The translations under genes and the position numbers were made by a program. A stretch of 64,000 bases of DNA from Paenibacillus caseinilyticus (lineage in GTDB: Bacteria; Bacillota; Bacilli; Paenibacillales; NBRC-103111): the NCBI RefSeq assembly GCF_027533645.1, contig NZ_JAQAGY010000019.1:1-64000 (forward strand), in the 5' to 3' direction. Under the pieces are notes generated by a model, which saw only the letters and a program-made list of their open reading frames with translations, searched no databases and had not been told where the DNA came from. The number at the start of each line of letters is the position of its first letter. The first letter of the stretch is position 1. This document shows positions 1 to 7,716 of this stretch, piece after piece.

Positions 1-195
1 CTCCATGCGGAGAAACCAGCTATCCGGTCTTAGCTACCGTTTCCGGTAGTTATCCCGATCTTACAGGCAGGTTGCCTACGTGTTACTCACCCGTCCGCCG
101 CTAACCATTCCCCGAAGGAAATGGTCCGCTCGACTTGCATGTATTAGGCACGCCGCCAGCGTTCGTCCTGAGCCAGGATCAAACTCTCCATTAAA
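1..195 (-). rRNA. rrs: 16S ribosomal RNA, 5' end (partial)
   Basis: The reverse complement starts with the universal 16S 5' region (GAGTTTGATCCTGGCTCAG at about 168-186) and continues with the conserved text around 'GGCGGCGTGCCTAATACATG'. Only about 195 bases of the gene lie in the window; the rest, and the remainder of the operon, run off the left edge. The mature 5' end is placed near 195 by analogy with Bacillus; the exact processing site cannot be read. Confidence 0.97.
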
Positions 196-308
196 GAAAA
201 GCTGATGACTCATTACGGTTGACAATTGCGTTGCCGTAACCGGCATCTCAATTGCAACTGCATGGCAGAAACTCATTGCTGAGCTTCTATATTTAACACT
301 CACTCGAT

Positions 309-327
309 GTTCAGTTTTCAAAGGGCA
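309..327 (-). promoter_or_regulatory. rRNA leader boxA-like antitermination element
   Basis: On the minus strand the leader carries TGCCCTTTGAAAACTGAAC about 115 nt before the mature 16S end. This is the typical Bacillales pre-16S leader motif (boxA-like TGCTCTTTGA followed by AAAACTGAAC). It is known to bind the Nus antitermination complex in related bacteria; that role here is by analogy. Confidence 0.7.
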
Positions 328-371
328 ATTCGTTTCGACTGCATTCGCCATGGTTCTTAGCGGCGAGAATC

Positions 372-400
372 AATGTAGCATATTTCATCTCATCGTGCAA
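372..400 (-). promoter_or_regulatory. rRNA operon promoter, proximal (P3)
   Basis: Minus-strand -35 TTGCAC (395-400) and -10 TACATT (372-377), 17 bp apart. It is the promoter closest to the 16S gene and one of three sigma-A-like promoters in series. Confidence 0.55.
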
Positions 401-485
401 CCTACTAATGTTATCCAATCTAAGGATGACCCGAAAGACCAGCACCAGAAGAATTTCACGGCAGCGATTCAACGCCGCGAGATGT

Positions 486-514
486 AATCTACCATACTCT
501 TTACAATAAATCAA
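486..514 (-). promoter_or_regulatory. rRNA operon promoter, middle (P2)
   Basis: Minus-strand -35 TTGATT (509-514) and -10 TAGATT (486-491), 17 bp spacer, in an AT-rich stretch. Tandem promoters are normal for Bacillales rrn operons. Confidence 0.6.
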
Positions 515-617
515 GATTTAAATTTGATCACCTATCGTCTAATAGATTCTTAGGATATGGTGACCAGAAGACTCGACTCTTGTCCTGTCCGGACGCTCTC
601 TGCGAACCGGGAAATGT

Positions 618-647
618 AATATATCACGTCGTAAGGCTCTATTGCAA
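618..647 (-). promoter_or_regulatory. rRNA operon promoter, distal (P1)
   Basis: Minus-strand -35 TTGCAA (642-647) and -10 TATATT (618-623), 18 bp spacer. With the two downstream promoters this fills the otherwise gene-free stretch 196-817, where I see no coding sequence. Confidence 0.5.
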
Positions 648-698
648 GTCCTACTTCTGCCCTTTTATTGAAAACAATCTGGCCACCTTCATCTTAAG

Positions 699-759
699 AA
701 TCTAAGGAGTATCTTTATTTTTGACATAAAGAAGTGGAAGGATACCTCTATCTTAGATT
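699..759. repeat. Imperfect inverted repeat with nested hairpin
   Basis: AATCTAAG at 699-706 is matched by CTTAGATT at 752-759. Between them, GAGTATC and GATACCTC are roughly complementary and CTTTAT/ATAAAG form an inner stem. The arms lie between the rRNA promoters and the terminator of the next gene. No T-run follows on either strand, so it is not an obvious terminator; function unknown. Confidence 0.45.
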
Positions 760-780
760 AAATGTTGATATAACAATAAA

Positions 781-811
781 GGAGGTACAGCATCATCTAT
801 AGCTGCCCTCC
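781..811 (-). terminator. Terminator of the 92-residue hypothetical gene
   Basis: On the minus strand GGAGGGCAGC and GCTGTACCTCC can pair across a 10-nt loop, followed by TTTATTGTT. It begins a few bases after the stop codon at 818. Confidence 0.6.
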
Positions 812-817
812 TTATCG

Positions 818-1096
818 TTATGCCAATGGCTCTTCTTCCAGTGTGTCATATGCAGCATCGACGAGCTCCTCGAAAAAGTCATCGTCGTTCTCCAGCTTGT
901 CTTCCATAACGAGGATCTCTTCTTCCGGCCCCGATTCTTTGGCGAAAACCAAACTGTAATCCCAATCGATCCCACGCTTGCTGAAGAGAGCCAACTCATA
1001 CGGCTGCTTATGCTCCCCGTAATGAAATTGTACATACCCTCTGTAGCCGTCTTCCTTGCTGTGCGTCATGGCCGCTTCGATAACACGGATTTGCAT
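818..1096 (-). CDS. Small acidic conserved hypothetical protein
   Basis: A 92-residue cytoplasmic protein, not recognised as a named family. It has no signal peptide, membrane segment or cysteine motif. The N-terminal half is of mixed composition (MQIRVIEAAMTHSKEDGYRG), the C-terminal third is strongly acidic (EDKLENDDDFFEELVDAA). The start is supported by a purine-rich GAGGGGGGCCGATC just before ATG, and a hairpin terminator follows the stop. It is monocistronic between the rRNA promoter region and a divergent lipoprotein gene. The compact gene layout makes it a real gene; function unknown. Confidence 0.7.
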   Translation of the reverse strand: MQIRVIEAAMTHSKEDGYRGYVQFHYGEHKQPYELALFSKRGIDWDYSLVFAKESGPEEEILVMEDKLENDDDFFEELVDAAYDTLEEEPLA

Positions 1097-1209
1097 GATC
1101 GGCCCCCCTCTATTCTGTTATGTTCTGTTACTGCGCATTATATCACAATTTGTATCTGCTTGCGGAATTGGAGCGGTGAGACAAGCTCCTTATCATTTCC
1201 ATTTTTTTG

Positions 1210-1238
1210 TAGACAGCCTGAGGCTTACCTGCTATAGT
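1210..1238 (+). promoter_or_regulatory. Promoter for lipoprotein leader transcript
   Basis: TAGACA at 1210-1215, 17 bp, then TATAGT at 1233-1238 preceded by TG in the extended -10 position. Transcription would start near 1245, about 105 nt before the lipoprotein start codon and 30 nt before a strong terminator hairpin. Confidence 0.5.
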
Positions 1239-1274
1239 AACTTTACAAATTCATATGGAACGGCCTATTCAGCG

Positions 1275-1314
1275 AAGCACGCTGTCACTTTACCGGTGAC
1301 CAGTGTGCTTTTTT
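1275..1314 (+). terminator. Intrinsic terminator / attenuator in lipoprotein leader
   Basis: AAGCACGCTGTCAC (1275-1288) pairs with GTGACCAGTGTGCTT (1296-1310) with one bulge, and six T follow directly on the plus strand. It sits 36 nt upstream of the lipoprotein ATG at 1351 with no plus-strand ORF before it, so it either ends a short RNA or attenuates the lipoprotein gene. The minus strand lacks a T-run after the stem. Confidence 0.65.
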
Positions 1315-1350
1315 GCGTACATAGCCTTCCATCCAAGAGGAGAACCGTTC

Positions 1351-1770
1351 ATGAACCCTAAACAATCACTGCTTGTCCTGATCCTTGCCTCTATAGCACT
1401 AACCGCTTGCACAGCCAAAGCCAACCCAGGTTCCATTGAGCTCAAACCTGGCAGTTATCCCGTCGCCTCGGCTGAGTACGAAATTCCTGACGACGATTAC
1501 GAGCTCGTCTTAAAAGATCACGGCGAATACGATATTGCCTTCCAAGACCTGTATGTCGTGATGGATCCGTCGCGGCAAACAAGCATGCTCGAAATCACTC
1601 CGGACTACAGAAATATTCTGTACATCAACCACCCCCGCGAACTGGGAAGAGAGAAAGAGAAGAAGACCAAAAAGACAGCCAAAAGCAAACCAGCCGTCTC
1701 CTCTTCCAGCAGCCCCGCTCCCCCATCCTCTACCCCGGCGAAGACAGACAAGAAAGAAGAGAAGAAGTGA
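1351..1770 (+). CDS. Putative lipoprotein with Lys/Ser/Pro-rich tail
   Basis: A 139-residue exported protein. The N-terminus MNPKQSLLVLILASIALTAC is a lipoprotein signal with lipobox LTAC, so Cys20 would be lipidated and the protein held on the outer face of the membrane. Residues 25-95 form an unrecognised acidic region containing 'EIPDDDYELVLKDHGEYD'. From about residue 97 the chain becomes low complexity: a Lys-rich stretch, a Ser/Pro/Ala segment and a Lys/Glu end, resembling a cell-wall spacer. ATG at 1351 was preferred to the upstream start at 1303 because the signal peptide begins there and AGAGGAGAA precedes it. Function unknown. Confidence 0.75.
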   Translation: MNPKQSLLVLILASIALTACTAKANPGSIELKPGSYPVASAEYEIPDDDYELVLKDHGEYDIAFQDLYVVMDPSRQTSMLEITPDYRNILYINHPRELGREKEKKTKKTAKSKPAVSSSSSPAPPSSTPAKTDKKEEKK

Positions 1771-1774
1771 AAAA

Positions 1775-1793
1775 GAGCGGCCCAAGGCCGCTC
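1775..1793. terminator. Bidirectional terminator
   Basis: GAGCGGCC-caa-GGCCGCTC is a perfect 8-bp stem with a 3-nt loop between two converging genes. On the minus strand TTTTT follows, serving the metallophosphoesterase gene; on the plus strand the flank is only weakly T-rich. Confidence 0.75.
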
Positions 1794-1847
1794 AGATTGT
1801 TTAAAAAAGCCCTTTTCCTTCATAAACGATATGCAAGTGAACCCTGG

Positions 1848-3002
1848 TTATACCGGCTCGGTCCCAAAGGAAATCCGAATATCTATCACTTCCGAGCGGC
1901 TGCCCAGACGTATAGGAGGTCCCCAGGTACCAAAGCCTGAGGAAACAATCGCATGCATGCCGCCTTTCAGAAGGTAGCCCCAATCCAACTCAAAGATTCG
2001 CCTGGTAATCAAGTGATTAGGGGCCATCTGTCCCCGGTGCGTATGCCCGGAGAGCATCAGATCGATTCCAGCCTCGGAGGCCTTATCGAGATGATGGGGC
2101 TGATGATCCATCAAAATAACCGGCCTGCTCTTATCGACAGCGGCAGTCAGCGCTTCAACAGCGAAGCGTCCGCCGGGTTCCATGGTTTCTGCCGTACGGT
2201 CCTTGCGGCCAATGACATAAAAGCTGTTGTCGATCAGCACATGCTCGTCTTGAAGTGTCCGTATATTGATGGCTTGGAGCTCCTTAACGAGCTGCTGCAC
2301 GTGCCCCCCGTAATAATCATGGTTCCCGAGCACTGCATATACCCCGAGCGGCGCCGTGAGGCGGGCAAGTCCGCTTGACATCTTCTCTCTGACGAAGGGT
2401 TCGATGTCGTCATCAATAATATCGCCCGGAAGCAAAATCAGATCCGGCTTCAAAGCGTCCATTACTTTCTGCAGCCGGCCGAGATGCTTGTTGCCGACTA
2501 TGGTGCCCAGATGAATATCGGATGCCATCGCAATGTGGAGCCTCTCCCTGCCTCCGCCGTTCTTTGGAATATGGATATTATACCGGCGAACAACCGGATT
2601 CCAGGCGTTATAAGTCCCCCACGCCAGCAAGGCGATCAACAAGACAAACACAATGGAGCCGAGCAGCTTCAGCACATCTTCGGTCGGCATTCCCCCCGCC
2701 CTCAGGATCACGGACAGAAGATCCGCGAGCGGAAGCAGCAGAACCGAGTACTCGAGCACGCCAAACCAGATGGAGCCGATTTGTCTCAGCAGGTGGGCCG
2801 CAGGCCGTCCGATAAAGCGGGTGCCCGCCCGTCCGATGACATAAGAGAAGGTCACAATCCAGAAGAGAATCCAAAAGATCGTGCTGTCTCCAAACCGCAA
2901 CATAAAGGAAAGATACATCCATAGATGGTAGCCAACATAATAATTGAGCGCCGCGAAAAGAAGCAGAAACAGCGTCAACATGGGGAACATTCGGGATCTC
3001 AT
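1848..3002 (-). CDS. Membrane-anchored metallophosphoesterase (YkuE/YaeI type)
   Basis: 384 residues. The first ~145 residues hold four or so hydrophobic segments; from about residue 150 there is a calcineurin-like phosphoesterase domain. Metal-binding motifs are visible in order: 'ASDIHLG' (GDxH variant), 'LLPGDIIDD' , 'VLGNHDYY' (GNHD), 'ILMDHQPHH' and 'SGHTHRGQ' (GHTH). This order is that of the YkuE-like branch, whose Bacillus member acts on lipid-linked or cell-wall phosphoesters after Tat export; here the N-terminus is a multi-span membrane anchor instead. Start ATG has GGAGG upstream. Monocistronic, ending at the shared terminator. Substrate not deducible. Confidence 0.9.
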   Translation of the reverse strand: MRSRMFPMLTLFLLLFAALNYYVGYHLWMYLSFMLRFGDSTIFWILFWIVTFSYVIGRAGTRFIGRPAAHLLRQIGSIWFGVLEYSVLLLPLADLLSVILRAGGMPTEDVLKLLGSIVFVLLIALLAWGTYNAWNPVVRRYNIHIPKNGGGRERLHIAMASDIHLGTIVGNKHLGRLQKVMDALKPDLILLPGDIIDDDIEPFVREKMSSGLARLTAPLGVYAVLGNHDYYGGHVQQLVKELQAINIRTLQDEHVLIDNSFYVIGRKDRTAETMEPGGRFAVEALTAAVDKSRPVILMDHQPHHLDKASEAGIDLMLSGHTHRGQMAPNHLITRRIFELDWGYLLKGGMHAIVSSGFGTWGPPIRLGSRSEVIDIRISFGTEPV

Positions 3003-3114
3003 CGCTGTGTCCTCCGACTAGTTGAATCTTACAACCATTGCCTTGAGACCTACTATAGCGTACGCGATTCTGCCGCGTCAAATCAACCGCAGAAGAGCCC
3101 TCCGAACAAAAAAA

Positions 3115-3153
3115 CCTGAAGGAAGGGGATTAAACTTTGTCCCTCTCTTCAGG
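3115..3153 (-). terminator. Terminator of the MTHFR-like gene
   Basis: On the minus strand CCTGAAG and CTTCAGG bracket an inner GGG/CCC pairing, and seven T follow immediately (plus-strand A-run 3108-3114). It starts about 20 bases after the stop codon of the gene at 3172. Confidence 0.8.
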
Positions 3154-3171
3154 CATTTCATTCTGCTGGCG

Positions 3172-4113
3172 TTAGACCGTTTGTGCTTGGAGAAGGCGCT
3201 TGTCCATACTCTGCTTAACGGCCTTAAGCAGCTCCACCGATGCATCAATCTCCACCTTTCGTGTCGAAACGCTCTCCACGCTGCAGCCGATCGGAATGCC
3301 TTTATCAAGACCAAAGTCCAGGAGCTCCTCCATGATTTTGCGAGTCAGGGTTACGGACTTGTCCAAGATATCATTGGAGTTCATGAGGTCGTTCTCCAGC
3401 CACTTCGGCACGCTGATTCCGAGCCACTTCATAAATTCAAGCGTCTTCAGAGAGCCGCAGGGGGTGAGATTGAAGAGAACCGGAACCATCTCGATCTCTT
3501 CCTGCCGGCAAAAGTAATAGTAATCGGAGAGCACATTCTTGGAGGCTTCCACATCATAGGTGGCCTGAGATACGAAGAAACGGCAGCCGCTCCTCATCTT
3601 CTCCACCATCCGGAGATGTTCATCTTTTCTTGTCAGATGCCGCTCAGGGATGACGACTCCGCCAAAATTCAATCCGGGATTCAGCTTGCGGCTGAGCTCA
3701 TAAGCAGCCGGCAGACCAAGTCTAACTTCTTGCTTGCTCGACGACGCCCCTACATAGACGGCGAATCTCTCTTGACCGGGATCCGAAGAGATCCACTGCG
3801 AGAGCTCGTCCTCCGAATATTTGCCCACACTCCGATAGATGATATGTGGAACGGCTAAGGGTTCCAAGTACTCCTTGCTGTACGCTGTCGGATCGACAGT
3901 ACTCAGATAGGGAAAGGGCCGTTCCTGATCGACCCGGTCCGCTTCGTCCTGAATATCGTATAAGATTAAACCGTCGATTCCCATTGCGGCAATGCGGTCG
4001 ATTTGTTTTTGCGCAATTTCCGCGATCTTCTCCGGAGATTGATTTTGTTTGGGCGGGGTAATGCCATACGTAACGATTCCCGCTTCCCTTCCTTGAATCT
4101 TCTCTTTAAGCAT
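3172..4113 (-). CDS. Methylenetetrahydrofolate reductase-like TIM-barrel protein
   Basis: 313 residues. The text resembles the MetF/MTHFR superfamily: an N-terminal beta strand 'GIVTYGITPPKQNQSPE', 'GIDGLILYDIQDEADR', 'GGVVIPERH' and 'SGCRFFVSQATYDVE' (the family's FxxTQ-like strand) in correct order. Classical MetF binds FAD and reduces CH2-THF; whether this shorter divergent form keeps that reaction is uncertain. No methionine genes adjoin it. RBS GGAGG lies 8 nt before ATG. It is transcribed alone and has its own terminator. Confidence 0.7.
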   Translation of the reverse strand: MLKEKIQGREAGIVTYGITPPKQNQSPEKIAEIAQKQIDRIAAMGIDGLILYDIQDEADRVDQERPFPYLSTVDPTAYSKEYLEPLAVPHIIYRSVGKYSEDELSQWISSDPGQERFAVYVGASSSKQEVRLGLPAAYELSRKLNPGLNFGGVVIPERHLTRKDEHLRMVEKMRSGCRFFVSQATYDVEASKNVLSDYYYFCRQEEIEMVPVLFNLTPCGSLKTLEFMKWLGISVPKWLENDLMNSNDILDKSVTLTRKIMEELLDFGLDKGIPIGCSVESVSTRKVEIDASVELLKAVKQSMDKRLLQAQTV

Positions 4114-4229
4114 CTGCTGGCCTCCGCTTCCTCCGACTCTTTTTGCCGCCGTTTTTCAAATGGTGTTTTTTCATACTAAACAGAGGGGGATAATCTGTCA
4201 ATAGAGCCGGATACAAAGAGAGCGGCGAA

Positions 4230-5384
4230 TTACAACACCTCGCTTAGCTTCTGCAATTCGCGCACCAGGTTCATCTGTTCCTCGGTAACATGGACCAATC
4301 GCTCGATCGCTTCGTCTTCATGACCCAAGACCCAATGCCTCTCGATACTCTGCATGGATACCTTATGTATCAGCTCAGGCACCTCCCATACGGATCGGAC
4401 CGCGCAAGAAGCAAGGAACCCAAGATGCGCAAGCCGTTCGTCGCCTCTCCAGCCCGCTTCGCGAAGACCTTCTATATACGATTCGATAAAAAGCTGCCGA
4501 TACCGGCCGAATGAGGCAGGGGTAATGTGGCCTTGGCTCATCGTCAGACCATAAAAACGACCCAGGTCTTCCCCGATGCCCGACAGACTGGCGAACTGCC
4601 AATCCAGCGCGGCCAGTTCCCAACCACCTGCTCTGCCCGAATGCCGGAGTATCATGAGATTGTTCTGATAAAAATCCTGATGGGACAAGGTGCGCGGCAA
4701 ACGCTCCAGCTTCGTCACCCAGTCATCGATATGTTGTGAAAACCGCGAGTAACGATCGAGCGTCTCCTGTATGCCCGGATGCCACATCAGAACGGAGCCC
4801 GCCGTTTGCCGTAGAGGCGAGGACAGATACCGCCGGCACTCGCTGACCCAGGAACGAAGCCATCTCCGGTTCAGCCACGGCGCATCCGGAAGAGCCTCTC
4901 CGGCCAGATAAGCCCCTTGCAGCTGTCCAAGCCGGCAGGCGGCAAACGAGAACTCCGTTTCCCCCCATGGAGCCCCATCTTCCTGCAGATCCTCAAGCCA
5001 TAACCAAACCGATCCATCGTGCTTCTCTTCCACACCGTAACATACAGGCGTTCGCACCTCTCCCGGCAATGCATTCAAGAGCCCGGATTGATAAACCAGC
5101 GCTTCGCGGCGCCAGTAATTATAATGGGCCGCATCATCCCGCTCCGGATCGCAACGGATGATCTTAACGATAACCGACCAGGGAATGGAGCCGTTCGCCG
5201 CTTCCGTCCATCCTTCCACCCGAAAGACGCCGTCGGTCACAAAGTTGCCTTCCAAGGAGCCAATAGGGTGACAGGTCCACGAGGCGATAGTCCCCCCCTG
5301 TACGCCGGTCAGAGAGGTTACCGCACTTTCCAATAAGGAATCGCTCAGCTCGTACAATTTATCCGCGATCGTTGCTCCACTCAT
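4230..5384 (-). CDS. Phosphotransferase-fold (APH/choline kinase-like) protein
   Basis: 384 residues with an aminoglycoside phosphotransferase/APH fold. The Brenner-type catalytic loop is 'LPRTLSHQDFYQNNLMIL' (HxDxxxxN) near residues 235-250 and the metal-binding Asp is in 'LAALDWQFASLSGIGEDLGR'. The start was set at 5384 (MSGATIAD) because GGGAG lies 8 nt upstream; an upstream in-frame ATG has no such site. The family phosphorylates small molecules (antibiotics, sugars, choline, homoserine); nothing here fixes the substrate and I do not call it a resistance gene. A second, unrelated-in-detail APH protein lies just upstream in the same direction. Confidence 0.85.
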   Translation of the reverse strand: MSGATIADKLYELSDSLLESAVTSLTGVQGGTIASWTCHPIGSLEGNFVTDGVFRVEGWTEAANGSIPWSVIVKIIRCDPERDDAAHYNYWRREALVYQSGLLNALPGEVRTPVCYGVEEKHDGSVWLWLEDLQEDGAPWGETEFSFAACRLGQLQGAYLAGEALPDAPWLNRRWLRSWVSECRRYLSSPLRQTAGSVLMWHPGIQETLDRYSRFSQHIDDWVTKLERLPRTLSHQDFYQNNLMILRHSGRAGGWELAALDWQFASLSGIGEDLGRFYGLTMSQGHITPASFGRYRQLFIESYIEGLREAGWRGDERLAHLGFLASCAVRSVWEVPELIHKVSMQSIERHWVLGHEDEAIERLVHVTEEQMNLVRELQKLSEVL

Positions 5385-5493
5385 GCTACACGCTCCCGTT
5401 ATATTTTTGTGCCATTCCAAATTTTGTAATATATACCACTCACCATGTCAGACGACTCCTACCTCCGAAAAGGTGCATGTAAAATAAAAAAAA

Positions 5494-5528
5494 TACAGGA
5501 CCGACTGCTACGATGCAGCGATCCTGTA
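5494..5528 (-). terminator. Terminator between the two phosphotransferase genes
   Basis: Minus strand: TACAGGA and TCCTGTA pair around an inner partly paired loop, then eight T and ATTTT. It separates the upstream kinase-like gene (stop at 5611) from the downstream one (start at 5384), so the two are not one simple operon. Confidence 0.8.
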
Positions 5529-5610
5529 GAAAAAGGCAGCGAAGGCCCCGATAAACCACGTGACATGAGAGATACTGAAGCATAGAGCCTTATAGTAAAC
5601 TTGCTACTCC

Positions 5611-6624
5611 CTACCACGATACCGGTATAGCTGGCGTACCGCTGCGGATCCCTTCTATATTGGACTCCAGCCAGGCCCGCTGCTCGGGAATCGAATCCGG
5701 CCGGCCCCACTCCTCGAAGAGAAGGAGGCACAAATCGCAGCGCCTGCGCTCCAAGAACAATGAGAGTTTGGCCCAATGCCTCGGACTCAGCGTATGCTCT
5801 CTGCCATAACCTTTCATGAAAGCATCCAGGAACACTTCCGAAGAGGAGGCCAGAACCTCCGGGTCCGTCACCGGCCTGCGCCAGTCCGGGAAGACCGATG
5901 AATAATATACCGCCATGGCGATATCGTGAAGATAATGTTCATACCCGCAGTCATCAAAATCAAACGCCGTAATCTTCCCTGCATTATCGACGTAAAAATT
6001 CCCCTGATGCAGATCGCGGTGACACAGCCCGAATCCGTCCGGCTCCCGCTTCAATCCATCAATTTCCTGCTGAAGCTGAAGGTATCTTCCCCACACGTCC
6101 GCTTGGGCCGGCGGCATCCCTTCGGGATCTCCCACATCAAGTGAATCCTCCGAGGGCCTCGGCTCGATTCCTTCCGGAACTTGGTATCCTGGGGCTAAAG
6201 CATGCATTTGTCCCGTAATCGCGCCCCAGGATTCGAAGAGCCCCGTTCCCCAAGCGGCGCTGCCTGCTCCGGCATGGGCTCCAGGCGCCCGGGTCATCAG
6301 GGTCAGCACGCAGCAGCCTTCGTCCTCTGCCTCCACGGATTCACAGAAGGCTCCCGAGCGCAGCGGCACAGGTCTGGATACGTTCACGCCGTGATCCGCC
6401 AGATAGCACACCCAATCGAGTTCGGAGACGATCTGCTCCCGCGATCGGTGGGAACTGTGCGAGACGCGGAGAATATATTCCCGGGAATCCCTGCTGAAGC
6501 CATAGATCTTATTCTCGAATCCGCCTACCTCCCGAAGAGTACCGCTCCCGACTCCCAGGTGTTCGGCTGCGATCTGGTCCACCCAGCGCTCGGTTATTCG
6601 GTCCTGCCAACGTCCCAATGTCAT
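5611..6624 (-). CDS. Phosphotransferase-fold (APH/homoserine kinase-like) protein
   Basis: 337 residues. N-terminal ATP-binding lobe with 'GGFENKIYGF' and 'YILRVSHSSHRS' (Lys replaced by Arg in the beta-3 position), catalytic loop 'GLCHRDLHQGNFYVDN' and metal site 'ITAFDFDDCGYEHYLHDI'. The FDFDDC element with following 'DIAMAVYY' is typical of the YihE/SrkA- and HskA-like branch of the APH superfamily. It is transcribed toward the second kinase-like gene but a terminator lies between. AAAGG lies 8 nt upstream of ATG. Substrate unknown; likely a small-molecule or protein Ser/Thr kinase. Confidence 0.85.
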   Translation of the reverse strand: MTLGRWQDRITERWVDQIAAEHLGVGSGTLREVGGFENKIYGFSRDSREYILRVSHSSHRSREQIVSELDWVCYLADHGVNVSRPVPLRSGAFCESVEAEDEGCCVLTLMTRAPGAHAGAGSAAWGTGLFESWGAITGQMHALAPGYQVPEGIEPRPSEDSLDVGDPEGMPPAQADVWGRYLQLQQEIDGLKREPDGFGLCHRDLHQGNFYVDNAGKITAFDFDDCGYEHYLHDIAMAVYYSSVFPDWRRPVTDPEVLASSSEVFLDAFMKGYGREHTLSPRHWAKLSLFLERRRCDLCLLLFEEWGRPDSIPEQRAWLESNIEGIRSGTPAIPVSW

Positions 6625-6719
6625 CCCGCCTTTCTTAATACCAGTGTGTACTTACGCTATCCTCTTACTGTACTAATTCCGCGGGTTCCCTGACAGGGCA
6701 AGTTTGGTTATAACCAAAA

Positions 6720-6744
6720 GACGACCCTCAACAAGAGGATCGTC
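6720..6744 (-). terminator. Terminator of the thrC-ABC transporter operon
   Basis: Minus strand GACGATCCTC-ttgtt-GAGGGTCGTC, a 10-bp stem with one G-U pair, followed by TTTTGG. It lies about 50 nt after the solute-binding-protein stop codon. Confidence 0.85.
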
Positions 6745-6796
6745 CTATGTACACGAGGCTTGCCGGATTACGAAAGAAAGGTCCGGCCGCAGCCCC

Positions 6797-7711
6797 TTAT
6801 TCCCACTTTCCGCCTTCCACGATAATGTCGCTTGGGTTGGTATCGGGTCCAAGGTCGTCTAACACGTACTTGTTATACAATTGGAGCAGGTATTTCTCTT
6901 GTCCGAGCTTCTCGAGCTCCCCGTTGACCCAGTCGCGCAGTTCCGTATTGCCCTTCTTGACGGCAGGGGCCAGCGGCGCTTCCTTCTCGAGCTTCTCGGG
7001 GAGTACGGTGAAGCCGGGATTCTTGCGGGCCCAGGAGAAAAGGATGAAGTTATCCTGGGCATAGCCGATGCCGCGCCCGTCCTTCAGCGCCTGCAGGGAT
7101 TCCGTATTCTTGTCGTACTTCACCAGTTCTACATCGGGACGGTTCTTCGTCAGGAAAATATCGGCTGTCGTTCCCTTGGTGACAATGACTTTCTTGCCCT
7201 TGAGATCGGCGAGGCTCTTAATCCCCGCGTCATTCTTGACCAGCACCTGCGTGGCTACCTTCAAGTTGGGATTCGTAAAGTCAACGGCCTTCTTCCGCTC
7301 TTCGGTTACCGTCATATTCGCCAGGATCAGATCCACCTTATCGCTCTGCAGATACGGGATACGCGATGCCGGTTCCACGGTGACGAACTCGATCTTCGTC
7401 TCGTCCCCGAGCAGATCCTTGGCAAACCGCTTCGCGAGCTCGTTCTCGAACCCGGTCGGATTGCCCTTGTCGTCCACGGTGCCGAACGGCGGTTTATCGG
7501 TAAATACGCCGACGACCAGTTTGCCGCGGTCCTTAATCTTCTGTATGTAACCTCCGCCGGAAGATGGAGACGCTGCAGAGGACGCCGTATCCTTGGCCGT
7601 TCCCGGCGCCGGCGCTGTCCCGGCCGGGGCACTTCCTTGGCCTCCGCACCCCGCAAGCATTCCCAACACCACTACAAGGCCCGTCGCGAGCCATTGTGTT
7701 CTTCTTCTCAT
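6797..7711 (-). CDS. Polar amino-acid ABC transporter, substrate-binding lipoprotein
   Basis: 304 residues from the chosen ATG (AAAGGG 8 nt upstream). Signal peptide with lipobox 'GMLAGCGG', an Ala/Ser/Pro linker, then a periplasmic-binding-protein type 2 domain (SBP_bac_3): 'KLVVGVFTDKPPFG', 'GFENELAKRFAKDLLG', 'DLILANMTVTEERKKAVDFT', 'DLKGKKVIVTKGTTADIFL' and 'GYAQDNFILF'. This is the Gln/Asp/Glu/polar amino acid clade. It is the last gene of an operon with the ATPase and two permeases, and threonine synthase as first gene. The ligand is not readable from sequence. Confidence 0.93.
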   Translation of the reverse strand: MRRRTQWLATGLVVVLGMLAGCGGQGSAPAGTAPAPGTAKDTASSAASPSSGGGYIQKIKDRGKLVVGVFTDKPPFGTVDDKGNPTGFENELAKRFAKDLLGDETKIEFVTVEPASRIPYLQSDKVDLILANMTVTEERKKAVDFTNPNLKVATQVLVKNDAGIKSLADLKGKKVIVTKGTTADIFLTKNRPDVELVKYDKNTESLQALKDGRGIGYAQDNFILFSWARKNPGFTVLPEKLEKEAPLAPAVKKGNTELRDWVNGELEKLGQEKYLLQLYNKYVLDDLGPDTNPSDIIVEGGKWE

Positions 7712-7716
7712 TCCTC

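Noticed and set aside
719..752. Plus-strand TTGACA at 720 as a promoter
   Set aside because: No acceptable -10 at 16-19 bp; the hexamer lies inside the inverted repeat.
4230..6624. Calling the two APH-fold proteins antibiotic-resistance genes
   Set aside because: The fold is shared by many small-molecule kinases; no resistance-specific motif or mobile context is present.
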